Below, in pieces: positions 22,346 through 33,684 of a stretch of DNA of 64,000 bases. The stretch's first letter is position 1; every line of letters starts with the position of its first letter. The position numbers and the translations under genes are program-made. The notes under the pieces are model-generated. The model saw nothing but the letters and a program-made list of their open reading frames with translations. It was not told the origin of the DNA and ran no database searches. Source of the stretch: Agrypnia vestita (taxonomy: Eukaryota; Arthropoda; Insecta; Trichoptera; Phryganeidae); contig JADDOH010002085.1 in the NCBI GenBank assembly GCA_016648135.1, positions 124,001 to 188,000 of the forward strand, read 5' to 3'.

Positions 22346-23400
22346 TTTTTGTGATGTAACGAATAAACGATAAAACGATAAAAAAATTAAAAAACAATGA
22401 AAGAAAAAGAAAATAACACGCAACTCTGAGAATCAATATTAATACTTACTATCGCGTCCAAGGGCCAGTTATTTGATCAGTGGTAATGGTAATAGTTAAG
22501 CAAAAATCATAAATTATACAGAAAAACAACATTAAACTTAATAACATAGTGTGCATAAATATTTTTTTTGTCTAACATTTTGATACATTTTTTTTACATT
22601 ACATCGCTCTTTATCATCGCAAACCACAAGTAATAATTCTAAAGACAAAATCAACGAAAGAATAAATATTTTGACACATGAATGGTTTACATGCCCTTCT
22701 ATACGAACTGGGCATAACCATAAATCATCAATTATTTATGAAAATCCCCGATATATAAGAGAATGCACCATACGAGATAAGTTTGAGTAAAAACTATCCT
22801 TTACCGAGATGGTTGGCGTGTATGCATACGCCGTACTCTGTCCACTTTTTGTGCATTCAATAAAAATAATACTCTAACGTAAGTAGAATTTTTACAGCAG
22901 GAAAAGTCTTTCAGCGGCTTTGTCTCGTAAGTCATGATTCACGCTGCACGCAACGAATCGCAACGCGGATAATAAACCAAGTTCCGCATAAAGCGTGGGC
23001 ACTTAAACTTAACATTATGTTATTGATCAAATCGAAATAAGCAGTAAGACAAAAATGCGATAATGTGAAAGATTTTCAAGCTCGCACATGGGGCATTATT
23101 ATTAGGTAGGTACTATTGGACATAAAGAAATCTTAGTTGAAAGCTCGTTGTCACGATTTGAATACTTTTGGGAAATGCCTGTTGCTTTTTCAACTTGATC
23201 GGTCCATCCGGTGGAGCAACAGTGTGGGAGTTGAATCAGTTATTTGTCCACCAAAATTTATCGCTCACAGGGGGGTGGGAGTTGGATCAGGTTGACATGG
23301 GAGGGGAGGGAACTGTTCATTTTCATGTTGGTGAACGTGAACTGAGCTGTTCATTATATTATTTATTGATTCTGCATTAACTTTGTGGAATGACATGATA
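22346..23400. other. Unassigned
   Basis: AT-rich DNA. The 70-aa frame at 23,168-23,380 spans repeats of a TGTTCATT/GTGAACGTGAAC type that also occur near 53,070-53,150. No gene is supported. Confidence 0.3.
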
Positions 23401-23489
23401 GATTTATATAAATAAATTAAACACTTTTGAGAGGTCTTTTTTTTTCAAAAGTGGTCTTAAGCAATTGTTTAATTTATTTATATAAATCG
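23401..23489. repeat. Small inverted repeat
   Basis: gatttatataaataaatta at 23,401 is the reverse complement of the block ending at 23,489, with smaller complementary acttttga/tcaaaagt blocks inside. A compact hairpin or MITE remnant. Confidence 0.65.
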
Positions 23490-23739
23490 AACTGTTCATT
23501 CGTTTGGAATATTCATTCATGAATGATCCGCCTCTATTGTGATGATAATACATAATTGTCAAGATACCCATTTCTTAACATTTTTCTTTACAACCAATAT
23601 TAAAGGAGTTGAGAATTGTTCAATTTATTGAACAAGCCCTATTTTTGCTGACAAGATGGCGGACCAGACTGAGCAATGAAATTAACCGAGACGTTTACAA
23701 GATCAATTTATCACGCAAATTCTCATTTTTAATGTTTTA

Positions 23740-24370
23740 CTAGCTATAACCCGTCAAAAGTGACGGTTATTTAAAATGTCGGTTATCAAAGGATAAGTAT
23801 TTATTTATTTACATATTTTTGATGTTTAAAGCGTTAACTTTGTGGTTGGACATAATTATTAATTAATTTAAAAACTTTGTATTAACTACATAACTAGTAA
23901 CTCTACGTCTACCGGTATCGATACCACTGTATCTTCGACAGGACGGACGCAAACTAACTATCCATTACTTATTCTAGCAAACAAATCAATTTTTGAACGG
24001 GGGCGTGTTATGGTGGGGGTAATTGAGAAGTGGTCGCCGAAACGGGGAATATATCAAGTAACGGGCTAATTATATTGGCTTTGATGTTTAGGCATTTTTT
24101 TATTTCTGGTATTTTTAAGATAATTAGATAACTTACTAGTAAAGTGGTTAAATATAAATATTGAATTAATTAAAATCTATTAATTGTTTATTCATAAAAA
24201 AGTTTTTATACTATAAAGCAGTTACGGACGTTAATTAAATATTTAATTAATTAAAATCAATAAGTATTTATTGATTCATAAAAAAGTTTTTATACTGTAA
24301 AGAAGTTACGGACGTTACACGAAGTTACGATGGACGGACGGACAGAAAACGAAATTATTATAATTTTTAA
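23740..24370 (-). mobile_element. Non-autonomous Helitron, copy D
   Basis: The minus-strand 3' end has a CCGTCACTTTTGACGG hairpin followed by GTTATAG and CTAG (23,743-23,740), closely like copy C. The 5' end (about 24,370) has aaaattataataatttcg and ctgtccgtcc blocks as in copy C, but the first TC is altered. Inside, a ~105-bp direct duplication (about 24,183-24,315, sharing cataaaaaagtttttatact and agttacggacgtta) has occurred. An internal segment at 23,825-23,960 resembles 43,105-43,260. Confidence 0.65.
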
Positions 24371-24378
24371 CGCTACAA

Positions 24379-24450
24379 CGGATCTCGAACCCGGAACCTC
24401 CATTATGAGAAGAAAATGTTATGCCCACTGGACTATGAGGGCCGCGTTTT
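24379..24450 (-). mobile_element. tRNA-like sequence (SINE head) abutting Helitron D
   Basis: On the minus strand GCGGCCCTCATAGTCCAGTG supplies an A box and GGTTCCGGGTTCGAGATCC a B box, about 45 bp apart. Helitron-like sequence begins immediately after the B box. No acceptor stem or plausible anticodon loop is visible, so this is a tRNA-derived repeat, not a tRNA gene. Confidence 0.5.
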
Positions 24451-24639
24451 AGATCGTTTGCAGTGAAGTGAAAAACTTGTGCTCAACCACCACCATTGCT
24501 GACATTATATATATACCTTCTCCATAAATACGTAGACGAAATAATTAATGGCAAACCGTTTATTACAATCGAGTACGAGTGTAAAATTTTCCGCTTCGAA
24601 AAGATTGCAACGGATCGATCTTGAAATACAGAACTGTTA

Positions 24640-24905
24640 TTAATCAGCTTGCACCTGTGCCGCGCGGATGCATGTATGTATGCGGATGCTGTGTGTGCGT
24701 ACGTGGTGAGTGTGTGTGTATGCATGGATGGGAAGAGAGCCACGGCCGGCAGCTTACCGGTCGCACCGGACCACTTGCTATGTATGCAAAATGATGTCAA
24801 AGAAAGTGCCATCCGAAGCCCAGACGTCGCGCCGGCCGCGGCGGTGTAAAAAATCTTCCTCGCGCCGCGCGTCGCTTAGAAATCGACACAAATGTCCAAA
24901 CTAGT
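24640..24905. promoter_or_regulatory. CpG-rich patch, possible promoter or first exon
   Basis: About 260 bp rich in CpG (gcgccggccgcggcg, ctcgcgccgcgcgtcgc) in strongly AT-rich surroundings, preceded by a TG/GTGTG run. Frames of 64-109 aa are open on both strands as expected from composition. A plus frame from about 24,793 (MSKKVPSEAQTSRRPRR and on) is strongly basic but unrecognised. It could be a 5' exon or promoter of a host gene outside the window, or TE-derived. Confidence 0.3.
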
Positions 24906-25584
24906 ATTTCGTTTTGTTAATTTTTTTATATTCGTTTCCATCTCATCTGTCATCGCCCGGCGAGTATTTTTTTCGCACGCCCGAATTTTAAATATTCGAG
25001 TGTGCCTTCCGTGTCGAAAGTCAGAAACATTAATCAACCTTTATGGTGACGCTTTTACGCGTTTCGGGAGAGATTTTTTCGAGCAATTTTGCAAAGCACC
25101 AATGAAAATAAAAGAAACATAGAAATAATTTTATAAATCAAACCAATTTGATTAATTTAACGACGATCCGTTTTGAAAATACCGCATCTTCGTCGGACAG
25201 ATTGATGCGCGCTAACTGATCCATCAAATAAAATCAATTCTCGAGTGGGGGCGCAGCGTGGAGGGAAGTGGAGGGAAGATATAACGACATCGATGTGAGG
25301 ATGTAGATTATAGTATTAGGTAAGAATTAATTACAAAAAATGTAGTATTGAGGAATACTTTAATTCATAACGTTTCTAAATTGTGTGTATAAGCATGTGA
25401 AATTTTAAATATTCTAATCTAAGACTTTTCTATCTATGTTTATCAATAAAATGCCTTCAATATTATTGATCAATTGACTGTGTAAGGATAAATCTGTGGG
25501 TGAAAGGAACAACCGAATAAGTCAATAATATCGAGTTTTGAGTCAAGTATGCAGAATTGTTCTTTAGATACATATCCAGCAAGG
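24906..25584. other. No gene seen
   Basis: AT-rich DNA. A 76-aa frame at 24,892-25,122 continues out of the CpG patch with no recognisable product. Confidence 0.35.
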
Positions 25585-25689
25585 AAAATAATATTTGGCT
25601 GCTACCGGGATTATATGATAATCATATATATGTTAATCAATTAATAAATTAAACTTACAGATAAGGTCGATATATTCATGGAAATGTAC

Positions 25690-25840
25690 AAGACCGCTGT
25701 AGCGTAATTGGATAACGCGCTTGCCCCGGATATGAGGAGATTTGTGGTTCGGACCCCGGTAGCAGCCAAATATTTTTTGATTTTTCTGTATGTCTTTCTA
25801 ATTGATTAATAAATTTGGTTTTTAAAACACCTCTAACAAT
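25690..25840 (+). mobile_element. tRNA-Arg-derived SINE, family A, copy 1
   Basis: The head ccgctgtagcgtaattggat / aacgcgcttgcc and the B box GGTTCGGACCC look like a decayed tRNA-Arg. The characteristic tail follows: gatttttctgtatgtctttc, then taattgattaat and ttggttttta. A further inverted head fragment (ctgctaccgggat) sits at about 25,598-25,611. Confidence 0.75.
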
Positions 25841-26047
25841 ATTAATTGATCCATAATATTGATAGTGTGAGGCAGTCAAGTTTATTATGAATGTACAGTT
25901 TAAGTTATTATTAATATAAAACGCGAGTTTGACGTGATTTCGTAAAATTTTAGATATATTGTACGTAAGTTTGTTTATTAAAATATTCTACGCCATTGTT
26001 TATTACAATCTGTACAAGGGGAATATACGAGTACATATTCATCATTA
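25841..26047. other. No gene seen
   Basis: AT-rich spacer between a SINE and a LINE tail. Confidence 0.35.
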
Positions 26048-26170
26048 TGATTGTCTTCGCATGTATGAATATGGATAAGGCGAGAGTTGTATGTCAGAAC
26101 AGAAGAGTTGGCGCTCAATCCTATCTGCCTACCCCCTCAACGAAACGGCATGATGGTAAGTTAATTAATT
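26048..26170 (+). pseudogene. 3' end of the LINE family seen at 62,460 (fragment)
   Basis: Corresponds to the last ~110 bp of 62,460-63,510: a VWRSILSAY-type peptide (here gttggcgctcaatcctatct), then a cgaaacggcatgatggtaag tail. Strongly 5'-truncated, typical of LINE insertion. Confidence 0.7.
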
Positions 26171-26749
26171 AGACCACGAATTACGATTCGCTGTTTTTGG
26201 AACGAAGTTCCTTAACGTGGCTTGCGGTAGGAGTTGACTGGTAGAAATCGTCACGTAAGGACAAAGCGTTATGCCCCTTCCATGCGCCAAGATTCGAGTG
26301 GACGAGCATCGTGCGCGATTACAATTTTGCAATGAAGATTCGAAAAATGGAAGCTGCAACAAGTATGTGTAATTCAAACTTAGAAAAGTTAGTTAATAAA
26401 AACGCATATAAAAAGTAATTACTGTTTATATACGTTTAATATGATTCGAATGTTTACAATTTACATACAATACAGAGAGACAATAGTGAAACGGTATGCT
26501 CAGCGTCAAAAAAAATATCGAAAAAGAAAAAATCGAAAAACAACTTCAAAGCGCCAAAAAAATACGAAAATATACAAATATAAACAACCTGGATCTCCAT
26601 ATCGAATTACATTCGGAATTGAAGGAAAGGCATAAGGCATTTCATTCCTGACGGGGCCCCCGAACGCATTTGTATTTTTGTTCTAAGTTGTACCTATCTA
26701 TAAAGTCGGAAACAAAAAATACGTACTATAAAACGAATTCAAGTTAAAT
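26171..26749. other. No gene seen
   Basis: The 64-aa lysine/arginine-rich frame at 26,441-26,635 reflects A-rich composition. No recognisable gene. Confidence 0.35.
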
Positions 26750-26945
26750 TGAGTTCCTAGTTTGTTTGGTGGCTATGACTCTCGCCTAATGATCCAGTGA
26801 TCGGTGGTTGGAGCCTTATTCCAGGAGACCAGCATACTAGTGCTATTTTCGTAGAACAAGCGTTTAGCTTACTTTGAAAATAGTAAAAATATTGATGAGA
26901 CAAATATTTCGTGTTTCCGGTTTCCGGTACTAGTATAGCCAAGAA
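26750..26945 (+). mobile_element. tRNA-derived SINE, family B, copy 1
   Basis: A box TGGTGGCTATGAC, B box GGTTGGAGCC and then the family signature ttattccagga. The 3' part has caagcgtttagcttac and agtaaaaatattgatgag. Copies at 40,255 and 54,925 share these parts. Confidence 0.65.
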
Positions 26946-28389
26946 TATAATTAATGAGAAAGAGCAACTTGAAGCTTTAAGAAAGCGACAGTCAGTATAA
27001 TAGAGACAAATACGTAAGCTTTGCTGGCATCAAAAAGGCTGCAGTCAAATGATGAATAGCCAAGGATGCATACATTCGTATTTTATATTCCTCTTTAATA
27101 ATAAATTATTTTGAAATTAAATTTAATATATTTTTTTGCTTTGACAGAATGCATAATATATCATTTTTAGAAGACCGAGATTCATGAAGCTACTAAGAAG
27201 TTTTAAATATGTATATCAGTTTTCTCACTTTGGAGCTTAAACATTCGATGCGCGTAGCGTTTTAAAGCTTGATTTTCTGATTTTTTTATTATAACTTAAA
27301 TAGTTTATAAAAAAATTAAATTGTGGAGTTAAAGATATGAGAGTTCATTTTAAGTTATTTGACAGAAATGACAGGGAATTAGCATAAATGTTCAAATAAT
27401 TAACAATACTGTCAATTCTCAAGATAGCAATATAACGCAACAATCATGTCCTGACCGTCATTATATAAATTGTCGCTTCGCCAATTTTGACTTTTGACAT
27501 GTGTCATGAAATTTCACACAGAAACTTAACGCGTAAAGTCCTTTCTATTTTTTGTCTTACCAATATAACAATCTTGTTATAATAAGAATAAAGCGGAATA
27601 TCGATTAGAAGATTACTAGACAATGTATATTCAACATGTTTGAATAAAGGTTTAGAGGCATTTTAGATTTATAGTCATTGCAAAAAAGTCGTAAGAATCG
27701 CTTTCAATAGAAAATATTGAACGAGTCCACAGATATATAAATGTGGGGTGTTTACCAATACATTCACTCACAGAGTTCAAAACAGAATAAAAACTGTGAG
27801 AAACTGTTTTTTAAAAATGCGAGATAAACTACGTAATAGAAATTAATTTAGAATTATGACTGCACTTTGCACAACGACTGCTCTTATAATCTTCTCAGTA
27901 CTTCATTACAGATCGAAACATGGACACTAGTAACCCAAGCCACTTCAAAAATGATCAAGGTTTTCGAAATGTGGTGCTTACAGGAGGTCCTGGGTGGATA
28001 AAAATAAAACGATTTGGTGCCCGCGATAAAGGGTAAAAAAATTATTGATTTTTATCAAGAAGAGAAAACTTAAGTACATTGAGCAATTTAAGAGAGCGTC
28101 AAATATGAAGTCACACTGGAGTGGAATATTCAAAGGAGAAGAGGCGCAAGAAGACATATCATCTTGTTAATAACATGCATGATTAGTTACATTGCAGCTC
28201 ACAGTCATTGTTCAGAGCAGTTGCCTACAAATTGATTAGCAGTTTTGTTTACAAACCTCCATAGGGGAGTTAAACTTCGAAAAAGAAGAAGAAATATATA
28301 TGGCAAGAAGACATAACAATTTTATTAACATCACGCATGGAAGCCCGCTGTAATTTCCTAATAAATAAACATAAGAGTACATAAGTACG
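26946..28389. other. No gene seen
   Basis: AT-rich DNA. Near 28,130-28,345 two related stretches (gcgcaagaagacatatcatc and ggcaagaagacataacaatt) lie ~170 bp apart, hinting at an old duplication. No coding supported. Confidence 0.35.
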
Positions 28390-28834
28390 ATGGTAGCCGC
28401 AGCAATTTATCGCATGTCCCATTCAGCACAGTTGGCTCAATTCATTACTTTATTCGTCACCGACTGGGTGTGCGTGAGTCGCAAAGTCATCAGGAACACA
28501 AAAATTCTCATGGAGCAGAACGCCCAGCACCAAATGGACACAAACCATGGTACATACCAAGTATTTAATCAAATCGTAATGGTCGGGGGACTCTATTCAT
28601 CCAATAATACATGCAGAGTATGGAGAATCAACAATCGGTATCCGGAAAACTCCGCGGACAATGAAACACATAATTGACGTGCACCAGACAATGGACCAGA
28701 AGCTGTTCCCCGCAGACGTATCCGCGAACGAACGTTGGGCACGCCTACGTCCATGGGCGGTCGTCTGCTGCGCGATGTGCCTAATTATCAATTACCATCA
28801 CTCTCGGACTGCTCGTACCAGAGATGACAGCTGA
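28390..28834 (+). pseudogene. Coding-like segment, possible decayed membrane-protein exon
   Basis: Two overlapping plus frames look less AT-driven than most. One is a 95-aa frame from 28,390 (with ITLFVTDWVCVSRKVI). The other runs from about 28,580 to a TGA near 28,833 and includes AEYGESTIGIRKTP, MKHIIDVHQTMDQKLFP, ANERWARLRPW and the hydrophobic AVVCCAMCLIINY. A charged linker leading into a short hydrophobic segment is reminiscent of insect chemoreceptor proteins, but I see no diagnostic motif, and the frames do not join without a shift. Treat as unknown, possibly a pseudogene or one exon. Confidence 0.25.
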
Positions 28835-28990
28835 AAACCGTACATTTTCTATTTCTAAAAGTAAACCATACCTACGGAAATCAATTTCTTTCTTATTAGT
28901 GAGAGAAAGTCCACGACCGAAGATGTCTAGAGAAAATGCAATTCTGTTTCCTCTGCGGTGCTCGCAAGTACTGACGTGCATTTTATTATG

Positions 28991-30329
28991 AAATAAGCGT
29001 GAAAATTAATTGCCAATTTGTCATCACTCGACATGAAGCTAAAATGGTGAAGTACAGCTGTTATCTGACATCCGTTAAATTTACCAAGAAATCCGTTCAA
29101 TTATTAATTCTCCTTAAGCCGTTATTGTTTATAAAATTTAACACTTGGTGACCTGTCGGTGTCCGCTGTCTTATGGAGTAATGCTGTTCATATAATAAAG
29201 ATGTGTCCTAGCATGGTGAGATCATTAATGCGTTTTGTTAGTGTATTGTTAATTTTAAACCTAAACGAAAACGTTATTTAAGTAATAAGGTTAATGTGGA
29301 TAATTATAATGATTACTACCGAATAATGAGAACCTCTGCGGATAAAATTGACATTAAGCCTATTTCTACAATACACGATATTGTATATAGGCATTGAAGT
29401 TAAATAGTGCGAAAGACCACGAACAGAAGTTTTGTAGATGTTTAAGCCATACAAAACTCTGCCTACTTCAGAAAAAGTACTAACATATGAGTATATTTAC
29501 ATCCAAAATACAATCTCTCGAGAAAAACCTCTAGCCCTTTCAATAAAAACATTATTACCGAGTCAATATCCACACTAAAAAAGGGTATGTCTTTGACAGC
29601 AACTATGAATTCTTCACGACTTAATCGTGTCAGGTAGCGAAATCAAGTAATGACAGAGAATCTTCAATAATACAAGGCTAGCTTTTTTGAAAAAAAAAAA
29701 CTTTAGATTGTCCAAATGGATTAGCGGAAAGATTGGTTACAATTTACAATACGTCACAATCGTCGAAAATTTCAATATTACATAATACCAGTATCTTTTG
29801 ACGGCTTTTAAGAATATAGTTCAACCACTTTTTTTTTAAATCTTGGTATTTTTAAAATGGAATAAGTGTATTGAGAGCCCCTGTAAGTAAAAGCAGTTGG
29901 GCGGCCGCGACCCCGAGGTCAAGGCCCGCCCAGGCCGCGCCTACACGGAAAGCTAAAAGCTTTTACGCTAATATACGTGCATGTGTGCGGAAGAAAGGAA
30001 GAGTAATAAAACCATATTTCGGAATTACAGAGGATCTACGGCTTTCCTCTTTATTACTTCGGTTGCTACCTAAATCAGAACACGAAACGCGCAGCAGGTA
30101 CGTTTGAGAGAAAAAATGACTAAATTCAAAAGCACTCTTATTTCACAATAGAGTTATACAACACTTAAGCTCGGATGTGTCAATAGTATAACGCGTCTAT
30201 TACGGAATGTTTAGAACGCGAGTTTCAACTCAGAACAATTATCGATATTTAAGTAATTAAGGCGATCGTCCCCGATAGCCCAGACCAGCGATAGTGAACC
30301 ATCAGTCGTAAGTAAGTCAATGTACTTAT
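28991..30329. other. Unassigned, with GC-rich spot at 29,880-29,950
   Basis: AT-rich apart from a short GC-rich piece (gggcggccgcgaccccgagg region) inside a 78-aa frame with no recognisable product. A gatagcccag A-box-like motif near 30,276 may be a SINE scrap. Confidence 0.3.
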
Positions 30330-31060
30330 CAGTGGCGTGCAGTGCAGTGCAGGAAAACATGTCTAACATACTTCGCAGACGGTTTATTTATAATTAAATC
30401 GGAATTGGTCGACCAATTTCAATAATACGTTTCTTTTCACTATGCGACAAACGAGAAAAAGGTTTATGAATCAAAAATTTTATAATCTCTTCGATATTAT
30501 CTTGAATAAATGTATCCATTATTGCCTCCGACATAAAATGTTATAAAACTTACACTTGACGAACTTTCTTTGTAAATTACCGTAATCTTAACTCATGTAA
30601 ACAGAAACGGATTGAATTTATACGATTAATTGTAATCAATGAACTCAATAATTCAAATTAAAATAAATATCGACAAGAACAAACACACTCTTACACTTTC
30701 AGCAGATGATTGACAGCACAGAATATAGACCAAAAAATTGACAGTTGAAATTCAATTCACGCAAGTAACGCTCTAGCTGTGGAATTTGTAAAAGTGTCAT
30801 TTCTTCAAACGACGTGCGCACAGTTCTCATGTCACATTTGACCTTTCGAAGAAACACGCTATAATATGAAAAATTTACTTGTACATTACAAAAAACTCAC
30901 AGACGTAGAGGATAGTAAAAATACACGGTTCAGGACGACTTTTTGACTAGATCTATGGAACAAATTTGTTTGTGCGATAAATGAAGAATTGACATGAAGT
31001 TAGTTACAGAAAAGTCGGAAATAAAACTTCTAGCCGTAGGACGAATTACAGAATTTTAAT
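30330..31060 (-). mobile_element. Internally deleted hAT-type element
   Basis: One end begins CAGTGGCGTGCAGTGCAG at 30,330, a hAT-style terminal repeat preceded by gtacttat. Inside is the first coding exon of a hAT transposase (30,394-30,534, minus). Beyond it, 30,790-31,050 matches 61,905-62,225 in the other hAT remnant (aaataaaacttctagccgta, gacgaatta). The far terminus and 8-bp duplication are not identified. Confidence 0.55.
30394..30534 (-). pseudogene. hAT (ZMYM1-like) transposase N-terminal fragment
   Basis: A 46-codon frame from ATG at 30,534 to TAA at 30,394. The order IEEIIKFLIHKPFSRLSHSEKK followed by EIGRPIP matches the start of the long hAT transposases annotated as zinc finger MYM-type 1-like in insects, in which a LL..PF..L...EK...GRP.P block precedes the zinc finger. 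Only this opening remains. The next ~65 bp lead straight to the terminal repeat, so the catalytic body has been lost. Recognition rests on the short motif. Confidence 0.5.
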
Positions 31061-31750
31061 TAATTTAGTAACAAAATAGTGTGGTTGAACATTGAACTTA
31101 AATTTGGTAAAATAAAATACAATAAGACGAATAAGACATAATACAGTTTGAAAAAAGGATTAATTAATTCACTGCAGGTTTTTACATGAAAAATATTAAA
31201 ATACAAAAAATATAGTATAATAGTGTAATTTCAATATGATTAAAATAAAGATCCATTTAAAAAAATTAGAAATAATTCATTCAATGCAAAAGAGAAGGCA
31301 TGTAAGATAAACAATACAAAACATGAGTAAATATTTAAAAATAAAATAAAAACCGACAAGAAAATGTAATTTAAAAATTTGAAAAATAATTAACTTAAAG
31401 CAAGTAAGAAAACATACATGGTTACATATAAAAAATACAATACATATACATATACTTGAGTAGGTACATACATACAAAAACTTGAGTGAGTATAGTGTCT
31501 GCGATAGGTGAAATAAAATTGCATTAAAATTGTAGTTAGGATTGTCTAACGGAATATGTGACTTATAGTGTAGGAATCTAAGAAATAATTTGTATGTGAT
31601 TGCATTATGAATTCTGGACGGCAGGGTGTAGAGCCTTTGAAAAAATAGATATATAGAGTATATTGAAAAAATGCAAAGAAAAACACCTTACAGAAAACCA
31701 TGAATACTTCAAGCTTATGATAAATGGAAACCATAACGCCTAAATTTAAA
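31061..31750. other. No gene seen
   Basis: Strongly AT-rich, low-complexity. Minus frames of 62-66 aa are chance. Confidence 0.4.
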
Positions 31751-32100
31751 AAAGCCCAAATGCAGAACCACTATATTTATAAAGCCATTAACCACTACAA
31801 CAATCTACCTATCGAGATTCGCTGCATCAATAACCTCAGAATAACATCAGTATAATTTAAAAAATTAAAATATTTCTAAAATCAAACTTAAATTCATAAA
31901 TTATTTAAACTTACAGCTTTTTTCAAAATACTTCAAATGTACCTATATACAAAATAAGAACTGAGGCTCCCTCATCAGACTCAAAAGCTTCTCTTCACTG
32001 ATGAGGTCTACATGACTAACAAAGTTTAAAAAAAATATGTCATTTTAATATGTAAATATGTAAGACTTGTATTTGTACCTTATATTAAATAAAATAATAA
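31751..32100 (+). pseudogene. LINE C-terminal fragment with 3' UTR
   Basis: Reads YIYKAINHYNNLPIEIRCINN, a stop, then FKKLKYF. The Y(N)NLP.EI......FKK.LK pattern is the end of ORF2 in Jockey/CR1-like LINEs. A ~200-bp AT-rich 3' region follows with a tcttcactgatgagg block. No reverse transcriptase domain remains. Confidence 0.6.
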
Positions 32101-33540
32101 GCAGTAGCCGATTAGAGGTCCATTTCGTTTTGAAAATAAAATTCTAACTTTGCTAGCGTTTCATAGGTTTGTAATCTCTGGCCTAGACACTAAAACTTAC
32201 TTCCTGATCGTAGAGTACCTAAATGAAGAAATAATTCGTTTATATACAAAAAATATTTATGGGTATTTTCGTTTTGAAAATAAAATTCTAACTCTGCTAG
32301 CGTATTTTATAACCTATCATATCAGAAATCAATAGATTTCAATAGATTTATAATAATAAAAAATATTGTTTTAAAGATAACTCTCCTTGAGGATTTCCGT
32401 TGTAGATCGTTGGCGTTGCCCGTGAAGCATTTTATTTTTATTATTTTTGAAAACGACGTAAATAAAAAGAAAAATAATCTTATTAAAAACAAAGTTGAAA
32501 TATGCATTTATATAAAACTAGCCGTACACCTGTAAAAAATTACTCCGTGTATTTTTTTTTAATTCTACTCAAACAATTTATTTTGTCTATCAGTAGATAT
32601 CAACTGATACTTTTTTCTTACTGAATGATTGAAAAATGTGGAACGAATATATAGCTTCTTGTCTTAATTACCGACAGATAAATGATTATTTAAAAACTTC
32701 TTAGTTTATGCTTGATGCAAATGACGTTGTTTATTGAAAATAGTTGCGACGATCTCTTCATTTCGCTAACTGAAAGAGGACACACCTGAGTGACGAAAAG
32801 TGTTTGATAAGGTCACTGCCACACCAGTTACTAATGACGATGACCAAGAAATTGCATGACAGAATAAGCTGTGCAAATTTCATGATATCAGAGCTCACCA
32901 TTGGAGAGACTTTACTGCTTTGGACAAACAAGTTTCTACTTTGCAATTTTCCACCTAAGCTGTGCGCACGAATTAGATCGCCATTATACCGAACACAAAT
33001 TTCAACATGTCATTGAATTCTTATTAAAACTTTATACACGAGAAATACTAACTTACAAAATTTGCTTTATATTGAATGATAAGGTAATGTCTTCGTTATT
33101 AATTAGTTATTAAAAGTTAGTATACACAGCTTTCGTAACTAGTAATGGTACCTGTACATTTTATTTTTTAAAGTGAAGTTTTTTTTAGCAATATTCCTTT
33201 TAACGTACATATGATATTCCTTAGAATTAATACATATCTACTTTAATACGCCTGAAAATCAATATTTGAAAATTTTTAACTCTTATCATGTACCAGCATA
33301 TATTTTTAAACAATATTTTTATGTTCTGAGAAAACAGTTACTGGATTTTGTCCCCAGAGGGATGATTAATTAATTAAGTATAAATTGTAGAAGGCTCATA
33401 GAGACGAAGCTAATTTATATATGAGAAAACTGGATGGAAGTCTCTTATACGATGGCTCAGGGCTTACAACCTGTGTAAGCTAGATTAAGTGATCACTCTA
33501 CACAATGCACAATGCAATGTTTTTATTGTTTAATTTTTCC
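32101..33540. other. No gene seen
   Basis: AT-rich DNA. Two short direct repeats of gttttgaaaataaaattcta (about 32,129 and 32,271) bracket ~140 bp. Overlapping opposed frames at 32,758-33,113 have no recognisable product. Confidence 0.35.
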
Positions 33541-33632
33541 AAATAAATTGACGATCATTTCGGCTGTCTAAACCATTATCAACTGATAAACTATCAGTAA
33601 TAGACAGCCGAAACGATCGTCCATTTATTTAT
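33541..33632. repeat. Hairpin, possible Penelope-related terminus
   Basis: aaataaattgacgatcattt and cggctgtcta are complementary to tagacagccg, aaacgatcgt and ccatttattt downstream, with a ~30-base loop that itself contains tgatagtt/aactatca-like pairs. The GCCGAAACGATCGTCC motif resembles the GAAAC-containing tails of Penelope elements, but this is not conclusive. Confidence 0.5.
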
Positions 33633-33684
33633 AAAAAAAAATTGATTATAGAACCAAAAAAATCGTCTTTGATTTTTTATAGTA

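Noticed and set aside
26441..26635. A basic 64-aa protein
   Set aside because: Lysine/arginine content reflects an A-rich tract. No domain, and no coding evidence beyond an open frame.
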